Assembly: GCF_044502415.1 (NCBI RefSeq)
Contig: NZ_CP172402.1
DNA length: 64,000 bases
Source: Haloimpatiens lingqiaonensis
Lineage (GTDB): Bacteria > Bacillota > Clostridia > Clostridiales > Clostridiaceae
Direction: 5' to 3' (one strand)
In this document: positions 52,185 to 60,650 of the stretch, piece after piece
Layout: every line of letters begins with the position of its first letter
Numbering within the stretch: the stretch's first letter is position 1
The notes under the pieces: model-generated
The model's database searches: none
What the model saw: the letters and a program-made list of their open reading frames with translations, nothing else
What the model was told of the DNA's origin: nothing
Position numbers and translations under genes: made by a program

Positions 52185-52394
52185 ATGAAAAAAACATTAA
52201 AGGTAGAAGGAATGAGCTGCATGTATTGTGCAAAGCATGTAAAAGAAGCTCTCCAAGAGTTGGAAGGTATAAAAAGCGCTGAGGTAGATTTAAAGTTAAA
52301 GATGGTAAAGGTAGAAATGGAAAAAAGTATAGAAGATAATATTCTAAAAATTGCAATAGAAGATGCTGGATACGAAGTAATAGAGATATCTTAA
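52185..52394 (+). CDS. Heavy-metal-associated (CopZ-like) copper chaperone
   Basis: The 69-residue ferredoxin-like HMA domain has VEGMSCMYCAKHVKEAL with the metal-binding C12-x-x-C15 and ends AGYEVIEIS. It binds Cu(I) or a similar soft metal and hands it to an ATPase or regulator not present here. Its place after ccdA and tlpA suggests a link with thiol or copper homeostasis. GGAGG is well spaced from ATG. Confidence 0.9.
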   Translation: MKKTLKVEGMSCMYCAKHVKEALQELEGIKSAEVDLKLKMVKVEMEKSIEDNILKIAIEDAGYEVIEIS

Positions 52395-52432
52395 CCAAGA
52401 CTGTGATATTAGAAATTAAATATTTTACAATG

Positions 52433-52476
52433 GAGAATTCTCAAGATTTGAGTTTTACAATACATTGAGAATTCTC
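52433..52476. terminator. Terminator after the copper chaperone gene
   Basis: GAGAATTCTCAA and TTGAGAATTCTC pair perfectly around a 20-base loop. A T-rich tract follows. Confidence 0.7.
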
Positions 52477-52516
52477 TTGCTTTATTTAGAAGAGTTTTTA
52501 TAGTTTGTCTTTCTTT

Positions 52517-53020
52517 TTAAAGTACTTTTTCAAAACATATAAATGGTTTAATCTTGCCATTGTTGAAAAATACTTGTCCTACTTTTTTGTAACCTAGATT
52601 TTTAAACATGGATTGCATTTTTTCATTTTCTATATAGGTGTCTGTTCTAATAGAGGTAAATTTATTATTTCGTGCAAAGTTTTCTGAAAAACACATTAAT
52701 GCCTTAGCTACACCTTTTCTTTGCCAATGTATATCTACTGCCATTCTATGAATAACCATTATTTTGCCTTGAGAATCAGTCCAGTTAATATCACTATATT
52801 CTTTTGCTTCAATATGGTTGAGAACCACTATTCCAATGATTTTATCATTAAATTTAGCTGCAAATAAATAGCCAGAGGATATATCTTCTTTAATTACTTG
52901 TTCATTAGGATAAGATTCATCCCATTGATTAGAGCCTTCCTCATTCATTTTTTTAACACAATTTTTAATCAAACACATAATTTCCTTTAAGTCACTTATG
53001 GACGCTTGTACTATTTCCAT
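52517..53020 (-). CDS. GNAT-family N-acetyltransferase
   Basis: The protein (167 residues from ATG 53020, AAGGAGG upstream) starts MEIVQASISDLKEIMCLIK and has the acetyl-CoA site IHRMAVDIHWQRKGVAKALM (motif A). It then continues IRTDTYIENEKMQSMFKNLGYKKVG. The acceptor is unknown. The frame extends further upstream to 53158 through a leader that looks structured, so the longer version is rejected. Confidence 0.9.
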   Translation of the reverse strand: MEIVQASISDLKEIMCLIKNCVKKMNEEGSNQWDESYPNEQVIKEDISSGYLFAAKFNDKIIGIVVLNHIEAKEYSDINWTDSQGKIMVIHRMAVDIHWQRKGVAKALMCFSENFARNNKFTSIRTDTYIENEKMQSMFKNLGYKKVGQVFFNNGKIKPFICFEKVL

Positions 53021-53330
53021 AAAAAAATCCTCCTTATTGCCAATGAAAGTTATATCAATCTTAATAGGATTCAAGATTGATATGTGATGAATTACCACCA
53101 ATAACATTTGCCAGTATCCCTTTACATTACGGTGAGGGGAATACCTTGGGTTTACCATACCTTGTATATTTTACGCAGTAGAGGATTTAACTACTGTAAC
53201 CTCATATATACAGTTGTGGAATAACTTTATTATCTCCCAAAATAGTTATGCCATTGATTTAATATTGAATAGTTAGGAATATAGGTTGCATGCCACCATT
53301 CCTAAAACAATAATGTGCATATAAAAGCGT
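53021..53330 (-). promoter_or_regulatory. Structured leader of the GNAT gene, identity unknown
   Basis: About 300 bases upstream of the GNAT start are less AT-rich than other gaps and contain several paired segments on the minus strand: AGGAAT...ATTCCT (near 53300-53270), ACAGTAG...CTACTG (near 53200), GGTAAACC...GGTATTCCCC with GGGATACTGG, and TATCAATCTT...AAGATTGATA (53084-53051). I recognise no riboswitch class or T-box. A non-autonomous transposon end is also possible. The remainder to 53443 shows nothing. Confidence 0.45.
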
Positions 53331-53443
53331 TAATATTACTACTATATTATAACCTAAATTTTAATTTAAAAGTAAATTTAAAATATTTTGCTTACATCCT
53401 GCTATACAAGAACATAGGGTTTTATGCAAAATTATATAAAATT

Positions 53444-53650
53444 TTACCTCATGTCCTGTTCTAGATATTTAAATACAACCTTTTCCACTTCATCTGCCTG
53501 ATTATCAGTAATATTAAGAGTTTCTATGTACCCATCTAAAGCTTTAAGTTCTATAATGCCGTATTCTTCATTGGTTAGCAAGTCTGTACTTCTTTTAAAT
53601 TCCAAAATTTTATAACCATCATTAATCATTTGTGAAATTTTATTATTCAA
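53444..53650 (-). CDS. Small hypothetical protein (68 aa)
   Basis: The frame encodes NNKISQMINDGYKILEFK, then a hydrophilic alpha/beta pattern, and ends with EKVVFKYLEQDMR. I do not recognise it. TTG 53650 is chosen because GGAGG lies eight bases upstream. In-frame GTG 53656 and TTG 53665 lie too close to or upstream of that site. The 365-bp gap upstream to glyA contains only AT-rich sequence with a TATAAT at 53956-53961 facing glyA. Confidence 0.6.
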   Translation of the reverse strand: MNNKISQMINDGYKILEFKRSTDLLTNEEYGIIELKALDGYIETLNITDNQADEVEKVVFKYLEQDMR

Positions 53651-54015
53651 TAGCACCGCCTCCAAAGATATGTATAATTTTCATTTAATGCTATTATTTA
53701 CTTGTAGACATATAAATATACCTTAATATATAATTTTCATAAATTAATATAAATATGAATTATTTTCATGTAAGTCTTAAGAATACTAAACATATTATAA
53801 AATTTAGTGAAAATAAAACCTGCTAAAATAAGATACTAAATGAAAAACTGAGAAAAATAAGGTTATATGCATAAAATATTGCGATAATTAAGAAAAATGT
53901 AGAAAAACAAATAATTTTCTTAAAATTCAGCAAAGAATTAATTTTAAGAACGTAGTATAATTTTAATTGTAGAAATTTAATTTATTTTTATATTATTTTA
54001 GGGGAGGGAACCATA

Positions 54016-55257
54016 ATGATAGATAAGCTAATATATGAACAAGACAACGAATTAGCACTATTAATGGAGAAAGAATTAGAAAGACAAAAGGGAAATATTG
54101 AACTTATAGCTTCAGAAAATATTGCAAGTCCAGCAGTTATAGAAGCTATGGGAAACCACCTAACAAATAAATATGCAGAAGGTTATCCAGGAAAAAGATA
54201 TTACGGTGGATGTGAATTTGTAGATGAAATAGAAGACCTTGCAAGAGAAAGACTTAAGAAAGTATTTGGAGCAGAGCATGTAAATGTTCAGCCACACTCT
54301 GGAGCAAGCGCTAATATTGCTGCATATTTTGCTATTATCAAACCAGGAGATACAATATTAGGAATGAATTTATCTCATGGTGGACACTTAACTCATGGAA
54401 GTCCAGTTAATATATCAGGAAGTTATTTTAATGTAGTATCTTATGGAGTAGATCCAGATGATCAAAGAATAGATTATGAAGAAGTTAGAAGACTAGCTGT
54501 AGAACACAAACCAAAGGTTATTGTAGCAGGAGCTAGTGCTTACCCAAGAATAATCGATTTTGCTAAATTTAGAGAAATTGCAGATGAAGTTGGAGCATAT
54601 TTAATGGTAGATATGGCTCATATAGCTGGTCTTGTAGCAGCTGGACTTCATCCAAATCCAGTAGAATATGCTGATATAGTAACTTCTACTACTCATAAAA
54701 CATTAAGAGGACCAAGAGGAGGAATAATTCTTTGCAAAAAAGAACTTGCTAAAGCTATAGACAAGGCTATATTCCCAGGAACTCAAGGTGGTCCATTAAT
54801 GCACATAATAGCTGCAAAAGCAGTATGCTTTAAGGAAGCTTTATCAGATGAATTCAAAGAATATCAAAAACAAGTAGTTAAAAATGCTAAAGCTTTAGCA
54901 GATGCTCTTGTAGATAGAGGATTCAACTTAGTTTCAGGCGGTACAGATAACCATTTAGTACTTGTAGACTTAAGAAACAAGAACATAACAGGAAAAGAAG
55001 CTCAAATATTATTAGATAAAATTCACATAACAGCAAACAAAAACTCAGTTCCTTTTGAAACTGAAAGTCCATTTGTAACTAGTGGAATAAGATTAGGCTC
55101 ACCAGCTGTTACTACAAGAGGAATGAAAGAAGAAGACATGGTAGAAATAGCTGACATAATTGCTAAAGCAATAGAAAATAGAGAAGATTTAGAGCCATTA
55201 AATAAGAGAGTTGCAGCTTTATGCGAAAAATATCCACTATATGAAGGATTAAAATAA
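54016..55257 (+). CDS. glyA: Serine hydroxymethyltransferase
   Basis: GlyA interconverts serine and glycine with tetrahydrofolate. The 413-residue PLP enzyme has LIASENIASPAV, NKYAEGYPGKRYYGGCEFVDE, and STTHKTLRGPRGG with the PLP lysine K228. Length is normal. GGGGAGGG precedes the ATG, and a strong terminator follows. The codon use is of a highly expressed gene. It is close to kbl and tdh, which produce glycine from threonine. Confidence 0.97.
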   Translation: MIDKLIYEQDNELALLMEKELERQKGNIELIASENIASPAVIEAMGNHLTNKYAEGYPGKRYYGGCEFVDEIEDLARERLKKVFGAEHVNVQPHSGASANIAAYFAIIKPGDTILGMNLSHGGHLTHGSPVNISGSYFNVVSYGVDPDDQRIDYEEVRRLAVEHKPKVIVAGASAYPRIIDFAKFREIADEVGAYLMVDMAHIAGLVAAGLHPNPVEYADIVTSTTHKTLRGPRGGIILCKKELAKAIDKAIFPGTQGGPLMHIIAAKAVCFKEALSDEFKEYQKQVVKNAKALADALVDRGFNLVSGGTDNHLVLVDLRNKNITGKEAQILLDKIHITANKNSVPFETESPFVTSGIRLGSPAVTTRGMKEEDMVEIADIIAKAIENREDLEPLNKRVAALCEKYPLYEGLK

Positions 55258-55289
55258 TATAGAGTTTTAAATAAAAATATATGAATATT

Positions 55290-55325
55290 AGAAGTAGAGT
55301 TTTATATGTGCTCTACTTCTTTTTT
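55290..55325 (+). terminator. glyA terminator
   Basis: AGAAGTAGAG and CTCTACTTCT form a perfect 10-bp stem followed by TTTTT. Confidence 0.88.
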
Positions 55326-55581
55326 ATAATAAGGAGTATAATGAATGGTAATGATGCTAATTCAAATGGTAGAGAATAATTTAGTAAATGTAAAAATTTT
55401 AGAGTAAAGATAGTAAAAGATATACTATAATAAAGTTTTAAAAAGATATAATAGAAAAAATTACGAAATTCAATAAATTTTCTATTTGATTTATGCAAAA
55501 TGTTTGGTAAAATAAATTTAAGAAAACAAAATTTAATATGTGTCTTTAAAAGAGAAACAATATATATTTTTTAGTGGGCAG

Positions 55582-55595
55582 AAAACGTTTTTAAC
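55582..55595. promoter_or_regulatory. cre-like site upstream of kbl
   Basis: AGAAAACGTTTTTA is close to the catabolite-element pattern, with two mismatches to the Bacillus form and one to GAAAANGTTTTC. The 439-bp gap (55326-55764) otherwise holds a copy of the GCGAAAGTTGAG word near 55693 and no gene. Confidence 0.3.
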
Positions 55596-55764
55596 AATAT
55601 AAGTTTAAGAAATTACCTAGAGATTTCAACATTTATTTTACAGTTTAAATTCTACATTAAAAAGTTTATTCATCTGATGTAGAGCTTGAAATTTATATGC
55701 GAAAGTTGAGTTAAGGTAATAATTATTATTTAAATATAAATTAAATTTTAGGAGGTACGGCATT

Positions 55765-56958
55765 ATGGGCAGTAAGTGTTTAGAAAAATTCTTAAAGGAA
55801 GGACTAGAGGATTTAAGAAGTAAGGGATTGTATAACCAAATAGAATCACTAGAAAGTCCAAATGGTCCAATAATAAAAATAAACGGTCACGATCTTATAA
55901 ACTTGTCTTCTAACAACTATTTAGGATTTGCTACAAACAAAAGAATGATGGATGCTGCAAAAAAAGCTGTAGACAAATATGGAGTAGGAGCAGGTGCAGT
56001 TAGAACAATAAACGGTACTTTAGATATACATGATGAATTAGAAAGAAAAATTGCAGAGCTTAAAGATGCAGAAGCTGCTATAGCATTCCAATCAGGATTT
56101 AACTGTAATGCTGGAGCAATTCAAGCTATTATGGATAAACATGATGCTATATTATCAGATGAATTAAACCATGCTTCTATAATAGATGGATGCAGACTTT
56201 CTAAAGCTAAGATAATAAGAGTTAATCACTCTGACATGGAGGATTTAAGACAGAAAGCTAAGGAAGCTAAGGAAAGTGGATTATACAATAAGATAATGGT
56301 TATAACTGACGGTGTATTCTCTATGGACGGAGATATAGCTAAACTTCCTGAAATAGTAGAAATAGCAGAAGAATTTGACTTAATAACTTATGTTGATGAT
56401 GCTCATGGTGAAGGTGTATTAGGAAAAGGTAAAGGTATAGTAAGTCACTTTGGACTTGAAGGAAAAGTAGATTTAGAAATAGGAACTTTATCAAAAGCAT
56501 TAGGCGTTGTAGGCGGATGTGTAACAGGAAGTAAAGATTTAATTGATTGGTTAAAAGTAAGAGCAAGACCATTCTTATTCTCAACTTCATTAACTCCAGG
56601 AGCTGCAGCTGCTGTAATAGAAGCTATTAACATATTAATGGAAAGTTCAGAAGCAGTAGATAAGGTATGGAAAAATGGAGATTACCTAAAGAAAGGTTTA
56701 AAAGAATTAGGATTCAACATAGGCAATAGTGAAACACCAATAACTCCATGTATAATTGGAGATGAAAAAACAGCTCAAAAATTCAGTGCTAGATTAAGAG
56801 AAGAGGGAGTTTATGCTAAGTCAATAGTATTCCCAACAGTACCTCTTGGAACAGCTAGAGTTAGAAACATGCCAACAGCAGATCATACAAAGGAAATGCT
56901 TGACAAAGCACTAGAAGTATACGCAAAAGTTGGTAAGGAACTTGGAGTTATAAAATAA
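55765..56958 (+). CDS. kbl: Glycine C-acetyltransferase (2-amino-3-ketobutyrate CoA ligase)
   Basis: Kbl cleaves 2-amino-3-ketobutyrate with CoA to glycine and acetyl-CoA. The 397-residue alpha-oxoamine synthase has LSSNNYLGFATNKRM, YVDDAHGEGVLG, and GTLSKALGVVGGCV with PLP lysine K244. Length is typical. AGGAGG precedes the ATG. tdh follows after 226 bases containing two diverged direct repeats, so the pair may have separate promoters although their functions join directly. Confidence 0.95.
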   Translation: MGSKCLEKFLKEGLEDLRSKGLYNQIESLESPNGPIIKINGHDLINLSSNNYLGFATNKRMMDAAKKAVDKYGVGAGAVRTINGTLDIHDELERKIAELKDAEAAIAFQSGFNCNAGAIQAIMDKHDAILSDELNHASIIDGCRLSKAKIIRVNHSDMEDLRQKAKEAKESGLYNKIMVITDGVFSMDGDIAKLPEIVEIAEEFDLITYVDDAHGEGVLGKGKGIVSHFGLEGKVDLEIGTLSKALGVVGGCVTGSKDLIDWLKVRARPFLFSTSLTPGAAAAVIEAINILMESSEAVDKVWKNGDYLKKGLKELGFNIGNSETPITPCIIGDEKTAQKFSARLREEGVYAKSIVFPTVPLGTARVRNMPTADHTKEMLDKALEVYAKVGKELGVIK

Positions 56959-57184
56959 GAATTAAAAATTAAGAATTAAAGGATAAAACTCTTTTAGAGA
57001 TATAAGATAATAATTGCGAATTGAAAATTAAGAATTGAAGGATAAAATTTCTTTGGGGTTTTTTAGAATAAGTTAAAGAAATTCCTCTGGAATTTTAACC
57101 TACATTTTAAATTCTAAATTTCACATTAAATATTATATTCTAAGTATTACATTAAATATTAAAATAAGTAAGGGGAGAAATCTA

Positions 57185-58141
57185 ATGAAAAAAATATTAG
57201 TTACAGGATGCTTGGGACAAATAGGCTCAGAACTTACAATGAAATTAAGAAATACCTATGGAAATGACAATGTTGTAGCTACAGACATAAGAAAACTTGA
57301 AGGAAATGAAGTAATAGAATCAGGTCCATTTGAAATATTAGATGTTAATGATGGAAAAGCTATGGGTGAAATTGCAAAAAAATATAATGTTGACTCAGTA
57401 ATTCACTTAGCAGCATTATTATCAGCAGTAGCAGAAGCAAAACCAGTACTTGCATGGAATATAAATATGGGTGGATTATTTAATGCACTAGAAGTTGCTA
57501 GAGAGTTAAATTGTTCATTCTTTACACCAAGTTCAATTGGTGCTTTTGGACCATCAACACCAAAAGATAAAACACCACAAGACACAATACAAAGACCACA
57601 AACTATGTATGGTGTAACAAAGGTTTCAGGAGAACTTTTATGTGACTACTACTTTAAGAGATTTGGAGTAGATACAAGAGGAGTTCGTTTCCCAGGACTA
57701 ATATCATACAAAACATTACCAGGTGGAGGAACTACTGACTATGCAGTAGATATATACTACAAAGCTCTACAAGATAAAAAATATGCTTCATTTATAGGAG
57801 AAGGAACATACATGGACATGATGTATATACCAGATGCTCTTGATGCTATAGTTAACTTAATGGAAGCAGATGGATTAAAATTAAAGCATAGAAATGCATT
57901 TAACATAACAGCTATGAGCTTTGCACCAGAACATGTAGCAGCAGAAATAAAGAAACACATTCCAGAATTCCAAATGACTTACGATGTAGATCCTATTAGA
58001 CAAGCAATAGCTAATTCATGGCCAAATTCTATAGATGATTCTGCAGCTCGTGAGGAATGGGGATTCAATCCAAAATATGATTTAGCGTCTATGACAACAG
58101 ATATGTTAGAAAAATTAAGAGTTAAATTAAATATAAAATAA
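57185..58141 (+). CDS. tdh: L-threonine 3-dehydrogenase, SDR (epimerase-like) type
   Basis: The enzyme oxidises threonine to 2-amino-3-ketobutyrate with NAD. The 318-residue protein is an extended short-chain dehydrogenase with the Rossmann loop VTGCLGQIGSEL (residues about 6-17) and catalytic Y142-x-x-x-K146 in MYGVTKVSGE. It also has RFPGLISYKTLPGGGTTDYAV, which is characteristic of this TDH class. It feeds Kbl, and GlyA can then convert the glycine. GGGGAG precedes ATG. Confidence 0.93.
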   Translation: MKKILVTGCLGQIGSELTMKLRNTYGNDNVVATDIRKLEGNEVIESGPFEILDVNDGKAMGEIAKKYNVDSVIHLAALLSAVAEAKPVLAWNINMGGLFNALEVARELNCSFFTPSSIGAFGPSTPKDKTPQDTIQRPQTMYGVTKVSGELLCDYYFKRFGVDTRGVRFPGLISYKTLPGGGTTDYAVDIYYKALQDKKYASFIGEGTYMDMMYIPDALDAIVNLMEADGLKLKHRNAFNITAMSFAPEHVAAEIKKHIPEFQMTYDVDPIRQAIANSWPNSIDDSAAREEWGFNPKYDLASMTTDMLEKLRVKLNIK

Positions 58142-58163
58142 TGAAAAATTTTAATTAAGTTAC

Positions 58164-58208
58164 AAAAAGTACATTGCAGGATGAAAATCCATCAGCAATG
58201 TACTTTTT
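58164..58208 (+). terminator. tdh terminator
   Basis: AAAAAGTACATTGC and GCAATGTACTTTTT pair perfectly, with a 17-base loop. Confidence 0.85.
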
Positions 58209-58289
58209 ATTAACTTTATAAAATGCTATAATAATAAAATATAGATTTTTAAATGTCATTATGGTTATTTTATGAAGGGAGAGATTTAG

Positions 58290-58727
58290 TTGGGAAGTAA
58301 ATATTTTATAATAGATGCAAAAGTTCTTCCAGAAGTATTTGCAAAGGTTGTTGAACTTAAAGAACTATTATATAGGGGCAAGGTAAAGGATATATCTGAA
58401 GGAGTAAAGGTAGTTGGCATAAGTAGAAGTACATATTATAAGTATAAAGATTTCGTTTTCTCTTTATCTGAAAGTGTAAAAGGACAAAAGGTTACTATTG
58501 GACTTTTGCTTGAAAACCAAAAGGGAACTCTTTCAGGAATACTTGATGAGATAGCAAGGCACAATGGAAATATACTAACTATAAATCAAGATATACCTAT
58601 AAATAATGCTGCTAATGTAACTATAACTTTTAACATATCTGATATGGACGTGGAAATGAATAAGCTTTTAGAAGGAATAAATAGCTTGAAGAATGTAATA
58701 AAAGTAAGCTTAATAGCTATGGAATAA
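58290..58727 (+). CDS. UPF0735 ACT-domain protein (PheB-like)
   Basis: The 145-residue protein has an N-terminal helical part with GISRSTYYKYKDFVF and a C-terminal ACT domain (VTIGLLLENQKGTLSGILDEIARHNGNILTINQDIPI). UPF0735/PheB proteins probably sense an amino acid. The family often sits beside homoserine or threonine genes, and here it follows the threonine-degradation genes, which fits. The start is TTG at 58290 with GGGAGAG upstream. Confidence 0.9.
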   Translation: MGSKYFIIDAKVLPEVFAKVVELKELLYRGKVKDISEGVKVVGISRSTYYKYKDFVFSLSESVKGQKVTIGLLLENQKGTLSGILDEIARHNGNILTINQDIPINNAANVTITFNISDMDVEMNKLLEGINSLKNVIKVSLIAME

Positions 58728-58775
58728 AAGGTACATGGAAAAACTTGAGGGTAAGTAAGAAAATGTGAATATGAC

Positions 58776-58807
58776 AAAAAGACTGCTGAAGGTCAGCAGT
58801 CTTTTTT
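58776..58807. terminator. Bidirectional terminator
   Basis: GACTGCTGA and TCAGCAGTC with an AGG loop are flanked by A5 and T6, so the hairpin serves both convergent genes. Confidence 0.85.
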
Positions 58808-58822
58808 ATAGAATTCTATATA

Positions 58823-59413
58823 TTATTTTAAAATTTGTGAACCATTGGTACAATCGCCAGTGCATTGTACTTTATCTTGTCCTCTACCTTGCCCTTGCCC
58901 CTGGCCCATTCTGCCTTTACCTTGTTTCCCGCCTTGTCTTTTAGAAGGATCTTTTCTGCCATTTCTGTTATCTAATGTACAGTTTTTAGAGTTTTCTTTA
59001 ATTCTAGTTTTAATTTTTTCCCCTTCTTCTTTAGTCAAAGTACCTTTAGCCACGCTTTCATCTATAGCTTTTGACTTGCTGTCTACTAGGGCTTTTTTTA
59101 GATCCTCTTCTGATAATCCTTTTTCTTTAGCAAAGTCTTTTAATGTTTTTCCTTCAGCTAAAGCCTTGTTTATTTCTTCGTCACTTACTTTTAATTTGTC
59201 TTTAATTACAGATGCCATAAAGTCGTATCCTTTTTTGCCTGTTATTCTGCGTAAACCTAGTCCTTTTTCATTATATGATCTTTGTGAGTTATTATTTTCA
59301 ACTGCTGCAGGTTTTGAAGTATTTAAGTTATTTGCACTAGTGGCATATACTGTACTTCCTAGAGCTAACATAGTACACATAGATAGTGTTAATAATAAAT
59401 TTTTCTTTTTCAT
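58823..59413 (-). CDS. Secreted protein with helical repeats and Gly/Gln-rich tail
   Basis: The 196-residue protein has a clear signal peptide (MKKKNLLLTLSMCTMLALGSTVYAT). A helical region of EEINKALAEGKTLKDFAKEKGLSEEDLKKAL type follows, like the DUF2680/YckD short repeats found in clostridial exported proteins. The basic tail is rich in Gly, Gln and Arg (GRMGQGQGQGRGQ) and contains two late cysteines. AGGAGG is present before ATG. Function unknown. The opposite-strand frame is a shadow. Confidence 0.8.
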   Translation of the reverse strand: MKKKNLLLTLSMCTMLALGSTVYATSANNLNTSKPAAVENNNSQRSYNEKGLGLRRITGKKGYDFMASVIKDKLKVSDEEINKALAEGKTLKDFAKEKGLSEEDLKKALVDSKSKAIDESVAKGTLTKEEGEKIKTRIKENSKNCTLDNRNGRKDPSKRQGGKQGKGRMGQGQGQGRGQDKVQCTGDCTNGSQILK

Positions 59414-59575
59414 ATTGAAAACCTCCTGTTTTTTAGTTTATATCTATATATTAAAGTGTATCTGTGGTTAAAGTATGGGGTAATTGTGATAAAATTGTGA
59501 AAACAATAAAAGATTTAACAAAATTTATGTTAAAATAAATAGTAGATAGGTATAGTCCATTTTCTTGGAATTTGA

Positions 59576-59685
59576 AGATAAGTAATAGGTAAGAGGTAAT
59601 AAGTAATAAGTAATAAGTGATAAGTAATAGGTAAGAGGTAATAAGTAATAAGTAATAAGTAATAAGTAATGGGTAATAGTTAAGG
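59576..59685. repeat. GTAATAA-type simple repeat tract
   Basis: The leader TTTGAAGATAAGTAATAGG is followed by about 90 bases of AAGTAATAAG and GGTAAGAG variants, ending about 40 bases before the aldolase gene. The gap 59414-59724 holds no other feature. Confidence 0.8.
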
Positions 59686-59724
59686 ATATTTTTAAGATAT
59701 TTCAACATTAGAGGGGTGAAAAAA

Positions 59725-60369
59725 TTGTTGGAGGATTTAAAAAGAAAAGTTGTAGAGATAGCAAAAAAAGCAGAAAAAGATGGGTTTTGCAAATGTAAAT
59801 CAGGCAATTTTAGTTTAAAGGATAAAGAAACAGGGTATATACTAATAACTCCCTCAGCGGTGTCAAGGGAGCTTTTAGAAGAAAAAGATATAATAGTTGT
59901 GAATGGAGAAGGAACAGTGATAGAAAACAAATCTACACATAAGCCCTCCACAGAAACTTTGATGCATTTAATGGCTTATAAAACAAGAGAGGATGTATTT
60001 GGGGTATGTCATACCCATGCACCATTTTCCACAGCTTTTGCAGTGCAAAAAAAGGAAATTAAACCAGTGGTATTAGAAGCTATGGCTTATGGGGAAAGGG
60101 TGCCAGTTGCTAAGTATGGAAGAACAGGTACTGAAGCCTTGGCTCAAAGTATAGTAGAACCTTTGAGGATTTCTAATGCATGTTTATTGGAAAGCCACGG
60201 TGCATTAACTGTTGGTAAGGATATAGACGAAGCTTTTTTAAATATGCAGTACATAGAAGAAGTGGCTAGAATAAATATTTATGCCATGGTAGTAGGAGGC
60301 GGAAAAGAAGCACCTGAATTTCCTAAAGAGGAATTTGAAGCTATAAGGAAAAGTGACTCTTCACATTAA
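59725..60369 (+). CDS. Class II aldolase/adducin family protein
   Basis: The protein (214 residues from TTG 59725) has the zinc-binding CHTHAPFSTAFA (His-x-His near residue 94), LLESHGALTVG with the third histidine, and the phosphate-binding GNFSLKD and TPSAVSRE loops. It may be an L-fuculose-phosphate aldolase or a related enzyme, and substrate choice is open. GAGGGG at 59710-59715 favours TTG 59725 over GTG 59716, which abuts it. No kinase or isomerase partner lies nearby. Confidence 0.88.
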   Translation: MLEDLKRKVVEIAKKAEKDGFCKCKSGNFSLKDKETGYILITPSAVSRELLEEKDIIVVNGEGTVIENKSTHKPSTETLMHLMAYKTREDVFGVCHTHAPFSTAFAVQKKEIKPVVLEAMAYGERVPVAKYGRTGTEALAQSIVEPLRISNACLLESHGALTVGKDIDEAFLNMQYIEEVARINIYAMVVGGGKEAPEFPKEEFEAIRKSDSSH

Positions 60370-60429
60370 AATAAAATTGAAAATTTAAAATGAAACTCTT
60401 TTAGAAGTTAACTATAATTTGGAGTTTGT

Positions 60430-60608
60430 AGATAAGTAATAGGTAATAAGTAAGAAGTAAGAAGTAATAGGTAAGAAGTAAGAGTTAAGGGTAAAACTCG
60501 AGGAGTTTTTTATAATTAATTTGTGGGTAACAGATAATAAGTAACAGATAATAAGTAACAGATAATAAGTAACAGATAATAAGTAACAGATAATAAGTAA
60601 TAGATAAG
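60430..60608. repeat. Two GTAATAA/GTAACAGATAATAA tracts
   Basis: 60430-60488 is made of GTAATAGGTAAGAA variants after a TTTGTAGATAAGT leader. 60527-60606 is a regular tandem of TAAGTAACAGATAA (period 14). A short hairpin, AAACTCGAGGAGTTTTT, lies between the two tracts at about 60494-60512. Confidence 0.85.
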
Positions 60609-60650
60609 TTAACAGCGGTGTTACAAATTTATTAGATAGGGGGATTGTAA

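Noticed and set aside
53021..53158. 46-residue N-terminal extension of the GNAT protein
   Set aside because: A strong AAGGAGG lies just before ATG 53020, and the extension runs through the structured leader.
53021..53330. T-box or cobalamin/SAM/TPP riboswitch before the GNAT gene
   Set aside because: None of the conserved core sequences of these classes is present, so it is kept only as an unidentified structured leader.
58845..59471. 208-residue frame on the + strand
   Set aside because: Antisense to the signal-peptide protein at 58823-59413, and its proline-rich composition is the complement of the Gly/Gln-rich tail.
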